Source: Molanna angustata (Eukaryota; Arthropoda; Insecta; Trichoptera; Molannidae). Taken from it: a stretch of 64,000 nt of DNA. Positions 43,366 to 54,913 of this stretch are shown here, in pieces. The position numbers and the translations under genes were made by a program. The notes beneath the pieces were generated by a model. It did no database searches. It was not told the origin of the DNA and saw nothing but the letters and a program-made list of their open reading frames with translations. The number at the start of each line of letters is the position of its first letter. The first letter of the stretch is position 1. The stretch is taken from contig OY754982.1 in the NCBI GenBank assembly GCA_963576475.1, forward strand, positions 5,725,201-5,789,200, read 5' to 3'.

Positions 43366-44566
43366 ACAATGGAAGAAGAAATGATTGAGCTAGAGTTATT
43401 TTACAACGGAATGGAAGAAATATTTAGTACTACTAAATGCATTGTTATTTAGTACTACTAAATGCATTGTGTATGGAAAATTAAGCTTCATTACTGGCAT
43501 AAGTGCTTTATTAATTTTATTTCCTAATAACATTCTGTTTTATATTCTCATTGAATAACTATGTAGGTATATAAAAATATTTGTTAACATATTTATGTAG
43601 GTACTTATATTTATTTATTTCATTTCAGTAAACTACAGCTTTGTAAATTTGTGGTTACATATTATATGGTGCTATTAAAATTAGTACAGGCCAATGATGT
43701 TTTCTTCTAATTAAAACAATGAAGTAGAAATAATATTTAAATAATTAGGTATGTTGAGCAGTAGGTAATTGAATAACAATACCTAATAAGAGAAAAATAT
43801 GATTGATATAAAAAAAACAATACAAAATAAGAATAAAATAAAGAAATAGAGGGATTATTGATGTAAAGGAAAGAGCTTGTTTGAAGGAGTTAGGGAACTG
43901 GTTTTAAAATCTTTATTTGTAAATATCTTTATTTTTTACGGTAAGTTTCTAAGGAGTCATGGAAAATGTCTGTGTGATTAAATATTAGATTGTTGTCACG
44001 TTGAATTATGTAAATATTCGAGTTATATCTGTAATTAGTATGGCAAGTAGGTAGGTAGATGAAATACATTTTTCAAACGGGTGTGCCTGTTATAATAATA
44101 TTATAGAACTAAACAATATTGCTTCACCACCATTTTTAAATCATGTTAGTTCGTCATGAGAGTAAATTTAAATCTAATGCTGTACAAATAGTTTTTTCTT
44201 TAAATTAAACATCAGACAATTTTAAAAATCGCTTATTTTGCGGCATTATATTTATATTTGTAAAGATTTTAGTTATTTTCGTTTTCCTCGTAAGTAAATC
44301 AATATGAAATACGCCACATTAACCTTGACGAAACGTCAAACAACTGTGATTTGTAGATTCGACCAGCCCTCTACCAGACGAAATTATTCCGTTGACATTG
44401 CCTTATAATCACCTGCGGAATTCGCTCATACTACCACTTTTAAGATTTTAGTGATATGGTATAAGAAATTGTATACCCGAAACGCTCGTACTACGACATT
44501 GTGACTAGTCAAACCGTTTCCGTTGGGGATATGGGAGAAATCTCACTGTATCTCGTACTACGCGCC
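43366..44566. other. AT-rich spacer with one 25-bp tandem duplication
   Basis: TATTTAGTACTACTAAATGC followed by ATTGT is present twice in tandem at 43,419-43,470; each unit is itself a hairpin. Nothing else recognised. Confidence 0.5.
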
Positions 44567-44569
44567 TTA

Positions 44570-44749
44570 GGCCCTGAGTCAAATTGAAAACGCTGTTCGT
44601 TATCGCCAAGCGCTATTTTTTTTTGTATGTGATTTGACGTTTGTTGTAGAAATTTTTTCTTCAATAACAAACAACAAACGTCAAATCCCATACAAAAAAA
44701 AATTAGCGCTTGGCGATAACGAACAGCGTTTTCAATTTGACTTGGGGGC
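44570..44749. mobile_element. PIF/Harbinger-like fold-back MITE, 180 bp, TSD TTA
   Basis: TTA at 44567-44569 and 44750-44752. Arms about 75 bp: GTCAAATTGAAAACGCTGTT, CGTTATCGCCAAGCGCTA, GATTTGACGTTTGTTGT and their complements. The arms nearly meet, so the element is almost one hairpin. 3-bp TTA duplication fits PIF/Harbinger. Confidence 0.85.
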
Positions 44750-44774
44750 TTAATCACCAAACGTACGTATATAA

Positions 44775-44987
44775 GCATCATGCTGTTTTCATATTCTGGG
44801 TAGGAAAAAAGGACTGACCTCCATACTATCCTATCTTGACATACATACCTACATGTGTTGTATAGAAAACAAAATATCTTAAAATATTCAATAATTTGGA
44901 TTTATGGGTTTATAGTTTTGAACTTATTCTTCAATTATACATACTGTCGCTATCGACATTTGGATCTCATGTGTTACATGCAACTAG
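44775..44987 (+). mobile_element. Helitron-like repeat, copy F, 3' end
   Basis: CATCATGCTGTTTTCATATT, CTGGGTAGG, ACTGTCGCTATCGACATTTG, then CATGTGTTACATGCAACTAG and T. 5' truncated next to the MITE at 44,570-44,749. Confidence 0.72.
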
Positions 44988-45236
44988 TTCAGGCAAAACT
45001 GTAACACGCCTATGAAATAATTTTCAATGGTTGTCGATGAATCAACATAAGTATATTATACCTACCATCAATAACATTAATACGAATACTAAATACATAT
45101 ATAAAATTATATAGGTATGTAGTATTCGTACATCTGCATAGAATGACTAAATTTGTTAACATACATACATACCTACATCTAAACAATAAATTATAAGTAT
45201 CGTCTATTGTCAACGTGCATGTAGCGGAAAAATATT

Positions 45237-45345
45237 TAATTTTTATTTATTTATTTATTTATCACACAATTTAAATAATCGTCATAAAAATAGATAACTG
45301 CTGCCCAACTAGGTATACCTGTTCTAGGGCTAGCAGTGTACATAT
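45237..45345 (-). mobile_element. Short retroposon 3' end, minus strand
   Basis: (TTTA)n tail, then AACTGCTGCCCAACTAGGTA, TACCTGTTCTAGGGCTAGCA: complement of 26,745-26,840. Confidence 0.6.
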
Positions 45346-47554
45346 TATTATATTTCACAGGAGACATATAGGTTGTACCTATTTGCATTTTTTTTAAGTA
45401 TTTATTTATTTATTTCTTTCTTTATTTTATTTTGGGAAACAAAACAGCTAAACAATATAAACTTAAATAAAAGTATCTAAACAATATAAACTTAACTATT
45501 GTAAACAGATTAAAAAATGGAATTGGAGTCATCATGATATGCATACATGTACATATATATTGTGTATATATAACATGTAGGTATATTATAATTTTTATTT
45601 GTTATTTACACAAATAATCTGAAATAGTATATCTTGGGAATACTGAATTGACAGAGCATAGATGTGATATGATCCGTCAGTCATATCTTTATTCAGTCGA
45701 GTCTCAGATCAAATCAAGACAACACAAAATTTATAAAACAATTAGGATTTTTACAATATACCTTATTTATAAACAATATATTGTATGATTGTTAAAATAA
45801 CGTTATTTTATTTATTTTATCACGTGTAAAAAGGATAATCGACTGTTTAAAAAATACGTATTGCAGGGAAGGTAAACGAATAACATATTGTATCTTTCAT
45901 ATTAAAAAACCGACTTCAAAATGAATGTACATATATAAAGATATAAAAATGCGGTGTTCAGACATGGCGTGATGGTATGTATTTATGTAGTACCTAATAT
46001 TATTATCTTTCATACAATTCGCCTCTATCTACGCAAATCCTTCGCAAATTGATGAGTTTCATGATTTCTATCATCAGACCTTATAACCTTAAACCTTATA
46101 ATCAAACCTTTCTATCATCAAAGCTTATTCAGATGGAACCACCCCAGAAGTAATAAGTCTTTGTAATGATTGTAATGAAAAAGAAATCATCAAATTCGGA
46201 CGACTCACGACGTAGTAAAGAATTATTAATAATTGCAGACGACTTTGCAAATTGAAGAGTTTGATATTTTTCTCCCGTGAGTTCCATCATCAGAACTCGA
46301 TGAAATTCATATGTGTGATCATCTCTGAAGCAATCCCTTCCTATTAAAAAAATATGAAGTGAAAATTGAAGAGCTCGATGAATTTCTTATGGATCCCATG
46401 ACCATTCCTTGACCAAATTGAAATGGGACCAATCGGAAGATATTCCCTTTCTAATGGAAAAAAAAATTTCGAATTCTGTCAACGTGGTAAAAAGAAACTG
46501 AATTGTTAATATTGTTAAATAAACCCACGCGTTGACTTTATACACAGTTTATTAATGAATACAGTAATTAGATATCATAGAGTGAAGTACAATAATAGTA
46601 TATAGATATGAACCACAACGTGAGAGCACTATATCATCGATCAAAACCCCATCAATCCACACCCAGACATTCCTTTATATTTATATCAATCTCCCTACTC
46701 CCGAAGATTGTCGATCTCCCGTTCGTTCAATCTCGTAAACTGCTATACAGATTGCCTGTTGGAAGGCGCAACATCAATACAAAAAAAAAAAACTGGCAGA
46801 TATTGCCAAAGCAGATATTTCGGGAAATAAGTCCGCCACATCATTTAAAACAATAAAATACTTTAATTTTCATATAACTATAGCTTTAATGTCCTGCCGT
46901 TGGCCAAGAATGTAAATATGTGAAGGAAAAAGCAATTGTCACACAAAATTTCAGTAAGTGATTAAAAATTTGGTTGATTTATAAGCATTGTAAATAAAAA
47001 TCTCTAAATGCATTTTTATGAAGTAAATTTCTATTAGATTTTTAAACAAATATAAGATTACCAGAGGATAAAAGTATTCACAATACACGATACACACAAA
47101 AACATTGTCACGAAACTCATAGTATGTACTTTCTACGTGATACCTGATGAGAAATTTATGCAAAAAATGCATAACTATTAAGATGAGCATGTATGATACA
47201 GTGTATCAATGTTGATGAGGCGATGGATATGTGTCAAGATAGAAGAATGCGGTGTTCGGTTCTCACTGCCTACCCCTTGAAGAAGATAAAAGTGTTGAGT
47301 AAAAAATACACTTGTCTATAGAGACACATACAATGTAATTATGAAGTTGATAGCTCAATTTTCCCATACGGAAGCTATTTTACTTCTGTTAATATTAAAT
47401 TTATTTCAAATTGATATTGCAGATCACAGAGTATTTCTTAAAATTTTGACAACCTTGAATGCATTTTTGAAAACTGTATTTTTATTGTATCAAAAGTTCT
47501 AAAAATACCTCGATTTGCCAGGCAGTGAGAAAATTTTCAAAATTTTGTCAGGTG
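45346..47554. other. Long AT-rich stretch without a recognised gene
   Basis: Simple TTTATTTATT runs at 45,395-45,430, a duplicated TAAACAATATAAACTTAA at 45,450-45,495, a LINE tail scrap at 47,246-47,275 (GCGGTGTTCGGTTCTCACTG). Short frames at 46,608 and 46,951 have no family resemblance. Confidence 0.4.
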
Positions 47555-47830
47555 AAATCATAAAGAAGAAATTAACGGAAATCTATAGAAAACTAATCAG
47601 TTCTATGTTTACGGACTTTGCATAATGACGTCAATTTGAAGTCAATTTGGACTTATAGTTTGGGCTGTAGAGAGGACACAAAAAAACAACGCAAATGATG
47701 AAATCATAGAAAAGAAATTAAAAGTTGTCTGTGGAAAACTAATCAGCTCTAGGTCTATGCACTTTACACATATGATGTTAATATGAAGCCGATCGGACTT
47801 ATAGTTTGGGCTGTAGAGAGGACACAAAAA
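47555..47830 (+). repeat. Two-unit ~140-bp tandem duplication
   Basis: GAAATCATA(A/G)A, GAAAACTAATCAG(T/C)TCTA and GACTTATAGTTTGGGCTGTA followed by GAGAGGACACAAAAA occur at 47,555-47,684 and 47,697-47,830. It leads into the palindrome at 47,850. Confidence 0.75.
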
Positions 47831-47849
47831 GGATAATTCGTACGGCATA

Positions 47850-48050
47850 CACTGTGAGTTTCGTCGTGATGTGTTTGTATGTACGGCGTACGCCGTACGG
47901 CGAACACCTATAACGCCGTACGCCGTACGCCATACATACAAACACATCACGACGAAACTCACAGTGTGCACTCTCTACATAATAATATTACGCTTAAAAA
48001 TTGTGAAATCATGACTCTCCACTATTCCTTAGTGTGGAGAATAAAAGGAG
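47850..48050. repeat. 53-bp-arm palindrome and adjoining family terminus
   Basis: Arms 47850-47902 and 47914-47966 are complementary with two mismatches around an 11-nt loop. The outer part is CACTGTGAGTTTCGTCGTGA; the inner part is itself built of TACGGCGTACGCCGTAC. 47,967-48,050 (GTGAAATCATGACTCTCCAC) matches 7,780-7,820 and 37,930. The same arm is present once at 7,883-7,925. Confidence 0.9.
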
Positions 48051-48715
48051 ACAAATAAAAATAGGTTATGTTCGATTTTTATAATAATAATAATAATAAT
48101 AAGTAGGTTATATAGCGCCGTTTAATGATTTAAAATCATTGCAAAGGCGCTGGTAGCTCAATCGTGTAATGCTCTGCGAAACAAAGTGTTTTTTAGTTTT
48201 TTAGAGAAGGTGTCTTTGCTTTGAGCACCACGGACATCAGGAGGTAGTTTATTCCACTTTAATGGGCCACTCACACTAAAGCATTAAACACTATCGGACA
48301 GATTTTGTAGTAAATTCGTTCTGGACACTTCAACCAGTGCAGTTCGTTAAGAAGAGGCGTTATATGACAATGTTTATTTTGCTGTAAATTAGCCTAGCCG
48401 CTGCATTAAACACCATCTGTAATATTATATCGAACTGATACTTGGCCAACCCAGCGTAGCATATATACCTACCGTTGCAGTAATCAAGTTGAGATACGAC
48501 AAATGCAATGTTCCGGATTCAATTTTATTACGAGGAAAAATTACTTCAAAATTTTCTAATGCAAATATAACATTTTCTCTGGTCTGGAAATACTGGTATT
48601 TCAATTATGTGTATACTTAATTATTAATGCTACAAAAATAATTTGAGAGAGAAACTCTATATGTAAATTTATTGCGCCAGGTGATGAAAATCATAAAATT
48701 GAATTGAGTGTATTT
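48051..48715. other. Unclassified repeat-like stretch
   Basis: 48,110-48,530 is GC-richer than its surroundings (GGCGCTGGTAGCTCAATCGT, GAGCACCACGGACATCAGGA) and preceded by (AAT)n at 48,085; this looks like a 3' UTR of a LINE in minus orientation, but no coding part is present. Confidence 0.4.
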
Positions 48716-49242
48716 TAGTGATGGCCAATAATAGTCTTGGTCTTGCGAGACTTGCAAGACAGAGACCAAATGTGTCGCTGCAAGACTAGAGGGTGCTAGA
48801 CCAAGACCAGGGGGGCTTCTCATGAAACGGTCTTAATAAGTTCGTATCTTTGTTTAATCTTAAAAATGTATAAAACAGTCCTCGATCATTATTATTTAAT
48901 TAATTTTAACCTCAAAGATTGCTTAAGTCTGAAGCTGATCTTAAACTTATTTTAATCAACTTCATGAGTAAACCTGCAGGCATTGCAGGACTTAATGTGA
49001 GAATATTGCCGTTTGAACTACGTACCTACTATCGACATAATACTATTTCATATTTTATATTTTGTCATGTTTCATTGCATTTAAACAGGAAAATACAATT
49101 AAAAAATTGGAAAGTTGCAAGACTAATAATGGGTATGTAAGGTCAAGACTCGATCAAGGATGTAAGACCAAGATCAAGACCACATAATATTATGTAAATG
49201 CCAAGACTGGGTGTGCAAGACCAATACATTTGCTCATCACTT
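48716..49242. mobile_element. hAT-type MITE, 527 bp, 8-bp TSD
   Basis: GTGTATTT at 48708-48715 and 49243-49250 flank the ends TAGTGATGGCCAATAATAGT / AAGTGATGAGCAAATGTATT (complement), followed on both sides by TTGGTCTTGC. TAGTGATG-type ends and 8-bp duplications are hAT features. Interior has several AAGACCAAGA motifs and no transposase. Confidence 0.82.
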
Positions 49243-49250
49243 GTGTATTT

Positions 49251-49844
49251 CAAAAATGGATTTTAAAACTCACATTTAACGCGAAACGGTTTCATAATAT
49301 TGCACATTCGTCGTCACTTGACATCAAATCTCATTTTACGGTGCCCCTAAATATATTTATTATTCTAGAAATGATGCAAATTTTTGGCAAAGATTCAAAT
49401 ACCTACTGAAGTTATCGATTCTTGTCGATACATATATATTTATCACAAACTAAGGTCACACATTATTTTACTGCTTATAAAGAGATGGTCAGAATATCCA
49501 GATGTCGCTCACCTACATGGAGTAACCTTGTGTCAAGTACCTACTCAATAGGATCTACAATTGCGATGGTCTTCGATCCGTCCATGAACCGTTCTACCCT
49601 GTGTTCAGATTAGTTCAGATACAATACTCGATGTCGAGTGTCGGATTTACTTGAAGTTGCAGATTATGGAGTTTTTCAAACCAATCTCACTGAACGCTTT
49701 CGAGCGGCGTTTCAATCTGAACGTAAAATCGAGCGTTTTAAATGACAAATGTCATTTATCACACAACATGTGTTTTATAGGTTATATTTTCATCGAAAGA
49801 CAACAATTGGGCAGTGGAGTAAATAATGCACTCAGACATGCATA
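49251..49844. other. No gene recognised
   Basis: Short frames at 49,422-49,875 without family resemblance. Ordinary composition. Confidence 0.35.
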
Positions 49845-50470
49845 TTACCCCGTATTCAGTAACTATTGTAACTAAATTAGGAATGTTCTAAATGTAGATT
49901 TTAGATTTTCGGTCTTATTTCAGCGTTATAAAATATCAACTTGGACTAAATGGAATAGGAACGTACCTATATTGGCTGGAACGTTATTAAAAAGTTACTG
50001 AATTAGGCGTATTTTGAATAATTATGAAAATTATGAAATTTTTATCATTTTCATAATTATTCAAAATACGTCTAATTCAGTAACTTTTTGAGAACGTTCC
50101 GGTCAATATAGGTACGTTCCTATTCCATTTAGTCCAAGTTGATATTTTATAATGCTGAAATAAGACAGTAAATCTAAAGTGTACAATTTTAGTATGTTCC
50201 TATTTTAGTTACAGTAGTTTATTTATTTATTTATTTAATATTGCTTCTCGGGCAACTAACAGGTACTACATATGTCAAATATTAATTTAACACGCACCCA
50301 ATAACAAGTTGCCACATGCTGGAGACTTACGATATTCATCGTCTCACAGATCCAGACTGAAAACACAATTAAAAACTGTGTCTCCACCGGGAATCGAACC
50401 CGGGCTCAGGAGTCAGATATCTAACCAACTGAGCCACGAAGGCCGTAGTTACTGAATAGGGGGTATTGTT
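49845..50470. mobile_element. Long fold-back element with a SINE inserted in its right arm
   Basis: Left arm from about 49,845 (ACCCCGTATTCAGTAACTA) to 50,037; right arm its complement from 50,045 to 50,215, resuming at 50,447 (TAGTTACTGAATAGGGGGT). Arms match for nearly 200 bp (TTATTTCAGCGTTATAAAAT, TATCAACTTGGACTAAATGG, GGAACGTACCTATATTG) with few mismatches. The SINE family 2 copy at 50,214-50,446 splits the right arm. Confidence 0.85.
50214..50446 (-). mobile_element. SINE family 2, minus strand
   Basis: Complement of the family 2 sequence: tail TTTATTTATTTATTTATTTA at the left, AACACGCACCCAATAACAAG, then GGGAATCGAACCC (box B) and CCAACTGAGCCACGAAGG (box A). GTAGTT occurs at both borders and may be the target duplication. 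Confidence 0.88.
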
Positions 50471-50559
50471 TTCATAAATAATGTTCACTCTTGTCAACTG
50501 AAAAAATAGATACCTACCACAGAATCAAATAGAAGTCATCATACACCACAGATAAAATA

Positions 50560-50833
50560 GAAGTCTCACACTTCTATACAAGGTCTTAAACAACCCCATC
50601 ACTCCAGTTTATCTACGAAATTTCACTTCCTCTAAAAATACAGGTTGCTTCTTCGTTTAAATACTGAAAGAATGCCCATAATTCCAGTACACAATACTTT
50701 CTTTTTCACCACCACCTTCTCCGTACAAGCAGACAGACTTTGGAATCAAATCCCATCTCGACTTCGAGTTTCATCGACACTCCCCGCTTTCAAAAGAATT
50801 CTGAGGAATCATTTCTTTATACATAACACTTAA
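50560..50833 (+). mobile_element. LINE C-terminal remnant
   Basis: Plus strand: KVLNNPITPVYLRNFTSSKN, then in another frame MPIIPVHNTFFFTTTF, SVQADRLWNQIPSRLRVSST and LPAFKRILRNHF. LWNxIPxxLR...FK is the usual LINE C-terminus. 3' UTR probably continues to about 51,040. Confidence 0.75.
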
Positions 50834-51540
50834 ATTTGTCTCCTTATCATATCCTTGTCCCCTCTCCTCTCTTCTCCGTCTTTACATTATTACCTACTCA
50901 CATAAATTGGTACGTGTCATTAATACAATTTACCCCATCACATGGATATGGTTGGTTGGAAGATATTGCCATATGACAATAAGCCCGCATTTGTACATTT
51001 ATTATGTAATGTGTGTAAAATATTTAAAATGAATAAAAAAATATACCTGTTGAGAAATACGATGTAAAAATATGCTCAAAAATTGTGAAATTATATCTCT
51101 TCACTAAACATACCATAGTACCATAAAATACCATAAAATACTATGACATTGGTAGGTATATTCTTTTTTTCTGATTAATTCTTTTAAGGTCAGGGTAGAA
51201 AGGTAATGAATATGAAAAAGGAAAGTAGGTAACACATAAAAGTTTTGACCTTGTATTGGTCTTTATGGAACACCAAGACACTTACAAATCACCTTTGAAA
51301 ATAAAAATTTGTTTAAGATGTTATAATCTATATATATTTTTAGAATTGACATATTTTTTACATAATTTTTAATTATTCATATACTAATGCTATCAAATAT
51401 TACTTCATGCAATAAATAAGTTTATCAAATATTGTTATCTTAGCCTTGTTGAGTTGACCCCAACCGAATATATATACCAATATTAACATAATTTCAAATC
51501 AACCTATATACTTAATTGTATAATTTTATAGATTTAAGTA
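50834..51540. other. AT-rich spacer
   Basis: GGCAATAAGCCCGC-type phrase at 50,975 (ATGACAATAAGCCCGCATTT) also occurs at 57,505 and 42,507, so it is a LINE 3' UTR. 51,060-51,120 resembles the repeat end at 48,000. Nothing else. Confidence 0.4.
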
Positions 51541-51866
51541 AACAACTCAGGCACCGGCACCGGCACCGGCGGTGAGGCACCGGCTTAGAATAGTGCTTCC
51601 ATTCTTTTAAATCATTGTTTTCGAGTGTCCCGTAAGAGCCGGGTAATCAAAAATACAACAGGTGACAATAACATCTTACATAGTTCAGCAATGAGGTTCA
51701 CCACCCATTCTGAATGTAGTGCCTTTTTTGGTGAAATGAGACTGGTGTGTGGGTATACATAGATGTGTTGTTCTCCCTTTTATAAGGCAATGCACACCCG
51801 CACACCTTTCGCTGGTTACCCCACATTGAGGGATATGCCGTGATGGTATGAATGAATGAATGAATA
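51541..51866 (-). mobile_element. LINE 3' UTR repeat, minus strand, with (TGAA)n end
   Basis: (CACCGG)n-like start, CTTAGAATAGTGCTTCCATT, GTAAGAGCCGGGTAA, AGTTCAGCAATGAGGTTCAC, GGTTACCCCACATTGAGGG. It is the complement of 55,340-55,560 and matches 63,480-63,790. No coding part. Confidence 0.75.
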
Positions 51867-53822
51867 AGTAAAAACTATATGATTATTTCTGTGTATAATA
51901 CTATTTGTGCATGTATAGTACCTACATTTGTATCATATGTCACCACTACCAAGTTTCTTTGAAAAGTATTCAAATTTTGTATGAAAAAATTCAGCATTTT
52001 CATGAAATTGTTTCGCTCCTTTGTGATGATGACATCAACCTGAAACTAGGTCAAAGGATGATCTAATGCTACGCATGGTAGGTCCTGCTCTACGGTGTTG
52101 AGGCATGGAAACGTTCTAAATGTGGATTCACCGTAAAATGCTAAAGCGCACGAGGTTTTCTGCGGGGTCCAGGTTTTCAATAGGTTTTTCAACGCGGTGG
52201 GAAAAAAAATAGAATGTACCTATTCTATTTTTCAACGCGTTTTGTATCGATTTTCGTAAAACAGAAATCTGTAAAATTATTCGTTGCCGACGAGTCAACA
52301 TGGCTGCCGTTTGTGTTGTGTTGAGTTTGACGTTAGCGTTATTTATTTTGCACCTTTCGACCAGAGAGCAATGTTTTAAAACAAAAAGTGAGGGTCCAAA
52401 AAAAAAACGTGTCCAATTCAAGTCAAATGCTGGGTAGTCAAAATGCAAAGTCAAAGGAAGAAAACGAGAGAAAGATAAAACACTGTTGAACGAAACGCGG
52501 AACAAGCGAAAAATAAAATGTTGCTATTTTTTAACATATTATGTAAATGGCATATTTAATTTTTTCGTAATTGCAATAACAGAGGTAGCAAATAAAGCAG
52601 AAAATAATACTCGTGTTGAGCGATGTTTTGAGTAACCTGTATTTTGGATGCTGTTTTAAGCGTTGAACACCTCGTTCGTGCAAAGTGCGTTTAACTATTA
52701 TGGCCCGAGATATCAGTTGGCCCTTAAATCGTTGGATTTGGTAATCCAAGTTTAAAGTTTAGGGAAGATTAAATTTCATTCGCGTATTTCAGTGCAAAAT
52801 GAAACGTCAGTTACGTAATCTTCAACTATAGATATATTTTACGTTTATCTATGGTTATTGTCTATAACGCATCTGTCAAAATTGTAATAACCTTAATTGA
52901 TACGTGACGCGAAGCTGTGACTAAATATTATTTTATGATTATAACAATACATTATTTTATTTGTTTCATTACACAGCATGTTACTTTTTCAATTTTTTAT
53001 ACCGATCGATGTTTTTTTTTAATTAAAATCAAACATTGTATTGAAAAAATGTCATTGAATATGTACTACGTACGTAGTACTACAATGCAAAGTGTATATA
53101 CATTTTACAGATGGATATGGAACTAAGTGATAATGGTAAAATAGTGTCTTATGTAGAAAATTTAAGAATACACATTATATATATAGAAACAGGTTGGATC
53201 AATTTAAAAAGTGGGATAAAAAAACATCGCAAAAATAAAGTTGCGTGCCTGACGTTTCATTATGGCTGACAGTTTATTGCGTTTGTTGTCAGGCAATACA
53301 TTATAATTATGTAAAAAAGAAAATAAATATTAAATACATTAACCACTTCTATATCAAGTCTTTTATTTTAACAACAAAAATAAATCATGATTATAATTAT
53401 TATGCATAGTTATTTGTAGTATAAAATGAAATGAAACATTAAAGCGTGCGGCGATTAGTACGTCACCTGGCGAAAAAGACTAGAAACAATACTTAACTCA
53501 AGATTAAGACACGCGATCCGCCCGAAACGTTGAGTTAAATATTTGTCGTTTAGTGACGTATTTAAGGGAAGATTAGGTACTGAAATACGCAATATTTTTG
53601 TTAAACTTGAGTTAAACTCCTAAGGGCCGACTGAAATACACATGTGCTGTTTCTCTCGCACTTATAGAGATATTGTACTGATAATTGGAGACGAAATGAA
53701 TATTGATAAACACAACATTTCTGCAAGTCTTGCGTAAAGCTAGTACTGACAGAACAGTCAAGCAGTAACCTCTATAAGACTTCGTATTTAGGTCCACACA
53801 ATGAGAGGAGAGAAATGAGAAT
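51867..53822. other. AT-rich stretch with a possible MITE, no gene
   Basis: 52,690-52,790 (TATCAGTTGGCCCTTAAATC, AGGGAAGATTAAATTTCATT) and 53,565-53,635 are rough inverted matches (GGGCCGACTGAAATAC), hinting at a ~940-bp MITE. The 125-residue minus frame at 52,505-52,128 has no family resemblance and overlaps a hairpin (AATAGAAT/ATTCTATT at 52,209-52,231). Confidence 0.4.
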
Positions 53823-53995
53823 TAGATGGGTGGTGGCACAGTGGTTAGCACACTGGGTTAGTAATCCAATGGTCGAGATTTCGAATCCTGCCATGACCGA
53901 TTTCGTTCACAAGCATTTATGCTTAGTTTAGGGAACGTATGAATATGTATATGTACTTTTTTCAAGAACATATTCATAATTTAAAAGTACTTGAT
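53823..53995 (+). mobile_element. tRNA-derived SINE, family 3
   Basis: Box A GTGGCACAGTGGTTAGCAC, GGGTTAGTAATCC (anticodon-arm-like), box B-like TTTCGAATCC, then TTTCGTTCACAAGCATTTAT, GCTTAGTTTAGGGAACGTA and TTCAAGAACATATTCAT. A second copy is at 62,951-63,115. Confidence 0.8.
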
Positions 53996-54303
53996 CCTTC
54001 CGTTGATCATAATCGAAATATTTAGGGCCGTATAGAGGAGTTGGCAGGAAGCAGCTATCCTGACAACAAGAAATTTTGGAATGGACCGGAATGAGGCATG
54101 TGAAAGACTTGTCCCACACCGCACAAGACTGAGGGAGTTTCTCCCATGTAAACGTAAACGTCGGAGGGACTCAACAGTAAACACGAAGAAGAAGACCGAT
54201 ATGAAAGCATTGACACGATCATGAAAACAGAAAGGATAAAAGATAATAACTAGCTTTTATTACAGAAGTGCATGAATGAGACGATGTACGAATTTGAACG
54301 AGG

Positions 54304-54460
54304 TAAAATATTATATGCTAAGATGAAACGTGCCAAGATATAGGCCCTCTTTACCTTAGTGATGAGCAAATTATATTATATGCTAAGATATAAAATGTCA
54401 AGAAATAGGCCCTCTTTTCCTTAGTGATGAGCAAAACATATATGCTAAGATAGAAAAGTG
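54304..54460 (+). repeat. ~64-bp tandem repeat, 2.5 units
   Basis: ATGCTAAGAT...CAAGA(A/T)ATAGGCCCTCTTT, CCTTAGTGATGAGCAAA repeats with starts near 54,315, 54,380 and 54,442. GTGATGAGCAAA recalls hAT ends, but no duplication is visible. Confidence 0.75.
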
Positions 54461-54714
54461 TCAAGACACAGCTTGTGACTACGTGTCAAATTATATATGC
54501 GAATATTAATTAATTACTCTTAGCAATCATAAGATTAAAAGGTTCACATTCCAGATATGCACACGGCATCCCATACGTTTAATATGGCATAGTCGTACCG
54601 TACCTATCAATTAATGAAATGTGGGTAGACGACATGGCGTACCTTCAGAGCAATATTTATGAAAAAATGTAATAAATTTTCGATTTCGAGAATTAAATCG
54701 ATAGATATGATAGT

Positions 54715-54895
54715 TGGTAAACAGTTTGATTTCTGTACTGGCGTCCTGGGTACGATTGTCAGCAGGAGAACGATTTATTAAAATTATGTATTTCTCACGT
54801 AAATTTGCTTCTCTGAGCTGGTAACACTGGTTAGTTGGAAGAAATTGCCATTCGCCATCAAGCTAAGTAAGAAAGTGTTAATAAATAAATAAATT
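54715..54895 (+). mobile_element. SINE family 1, 5' part eroded
   Basis: GCGTCCTGGGTACGATTGTC (box B with a change), CTCACGTAAATTTGCTTCTC, GGTAACACTGGTTAGTTGGA, AGTAAGAAAGTGTTAATAAA tail. Confidence 0.75.
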
Positions 54896-54913
54896 CATTC
54901 ATAACATAACATC

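Noticed and set aside
46608..46856. 82-residue plus frame
   Set aside because: No recognisable domain, ordinary AT-rich composition, no flanking exons.
52128..52505. 125-residue minus-strand frame
   Set aside because: No family resemblance, no splice context, overlaps a hairpin in a probable MITE region.
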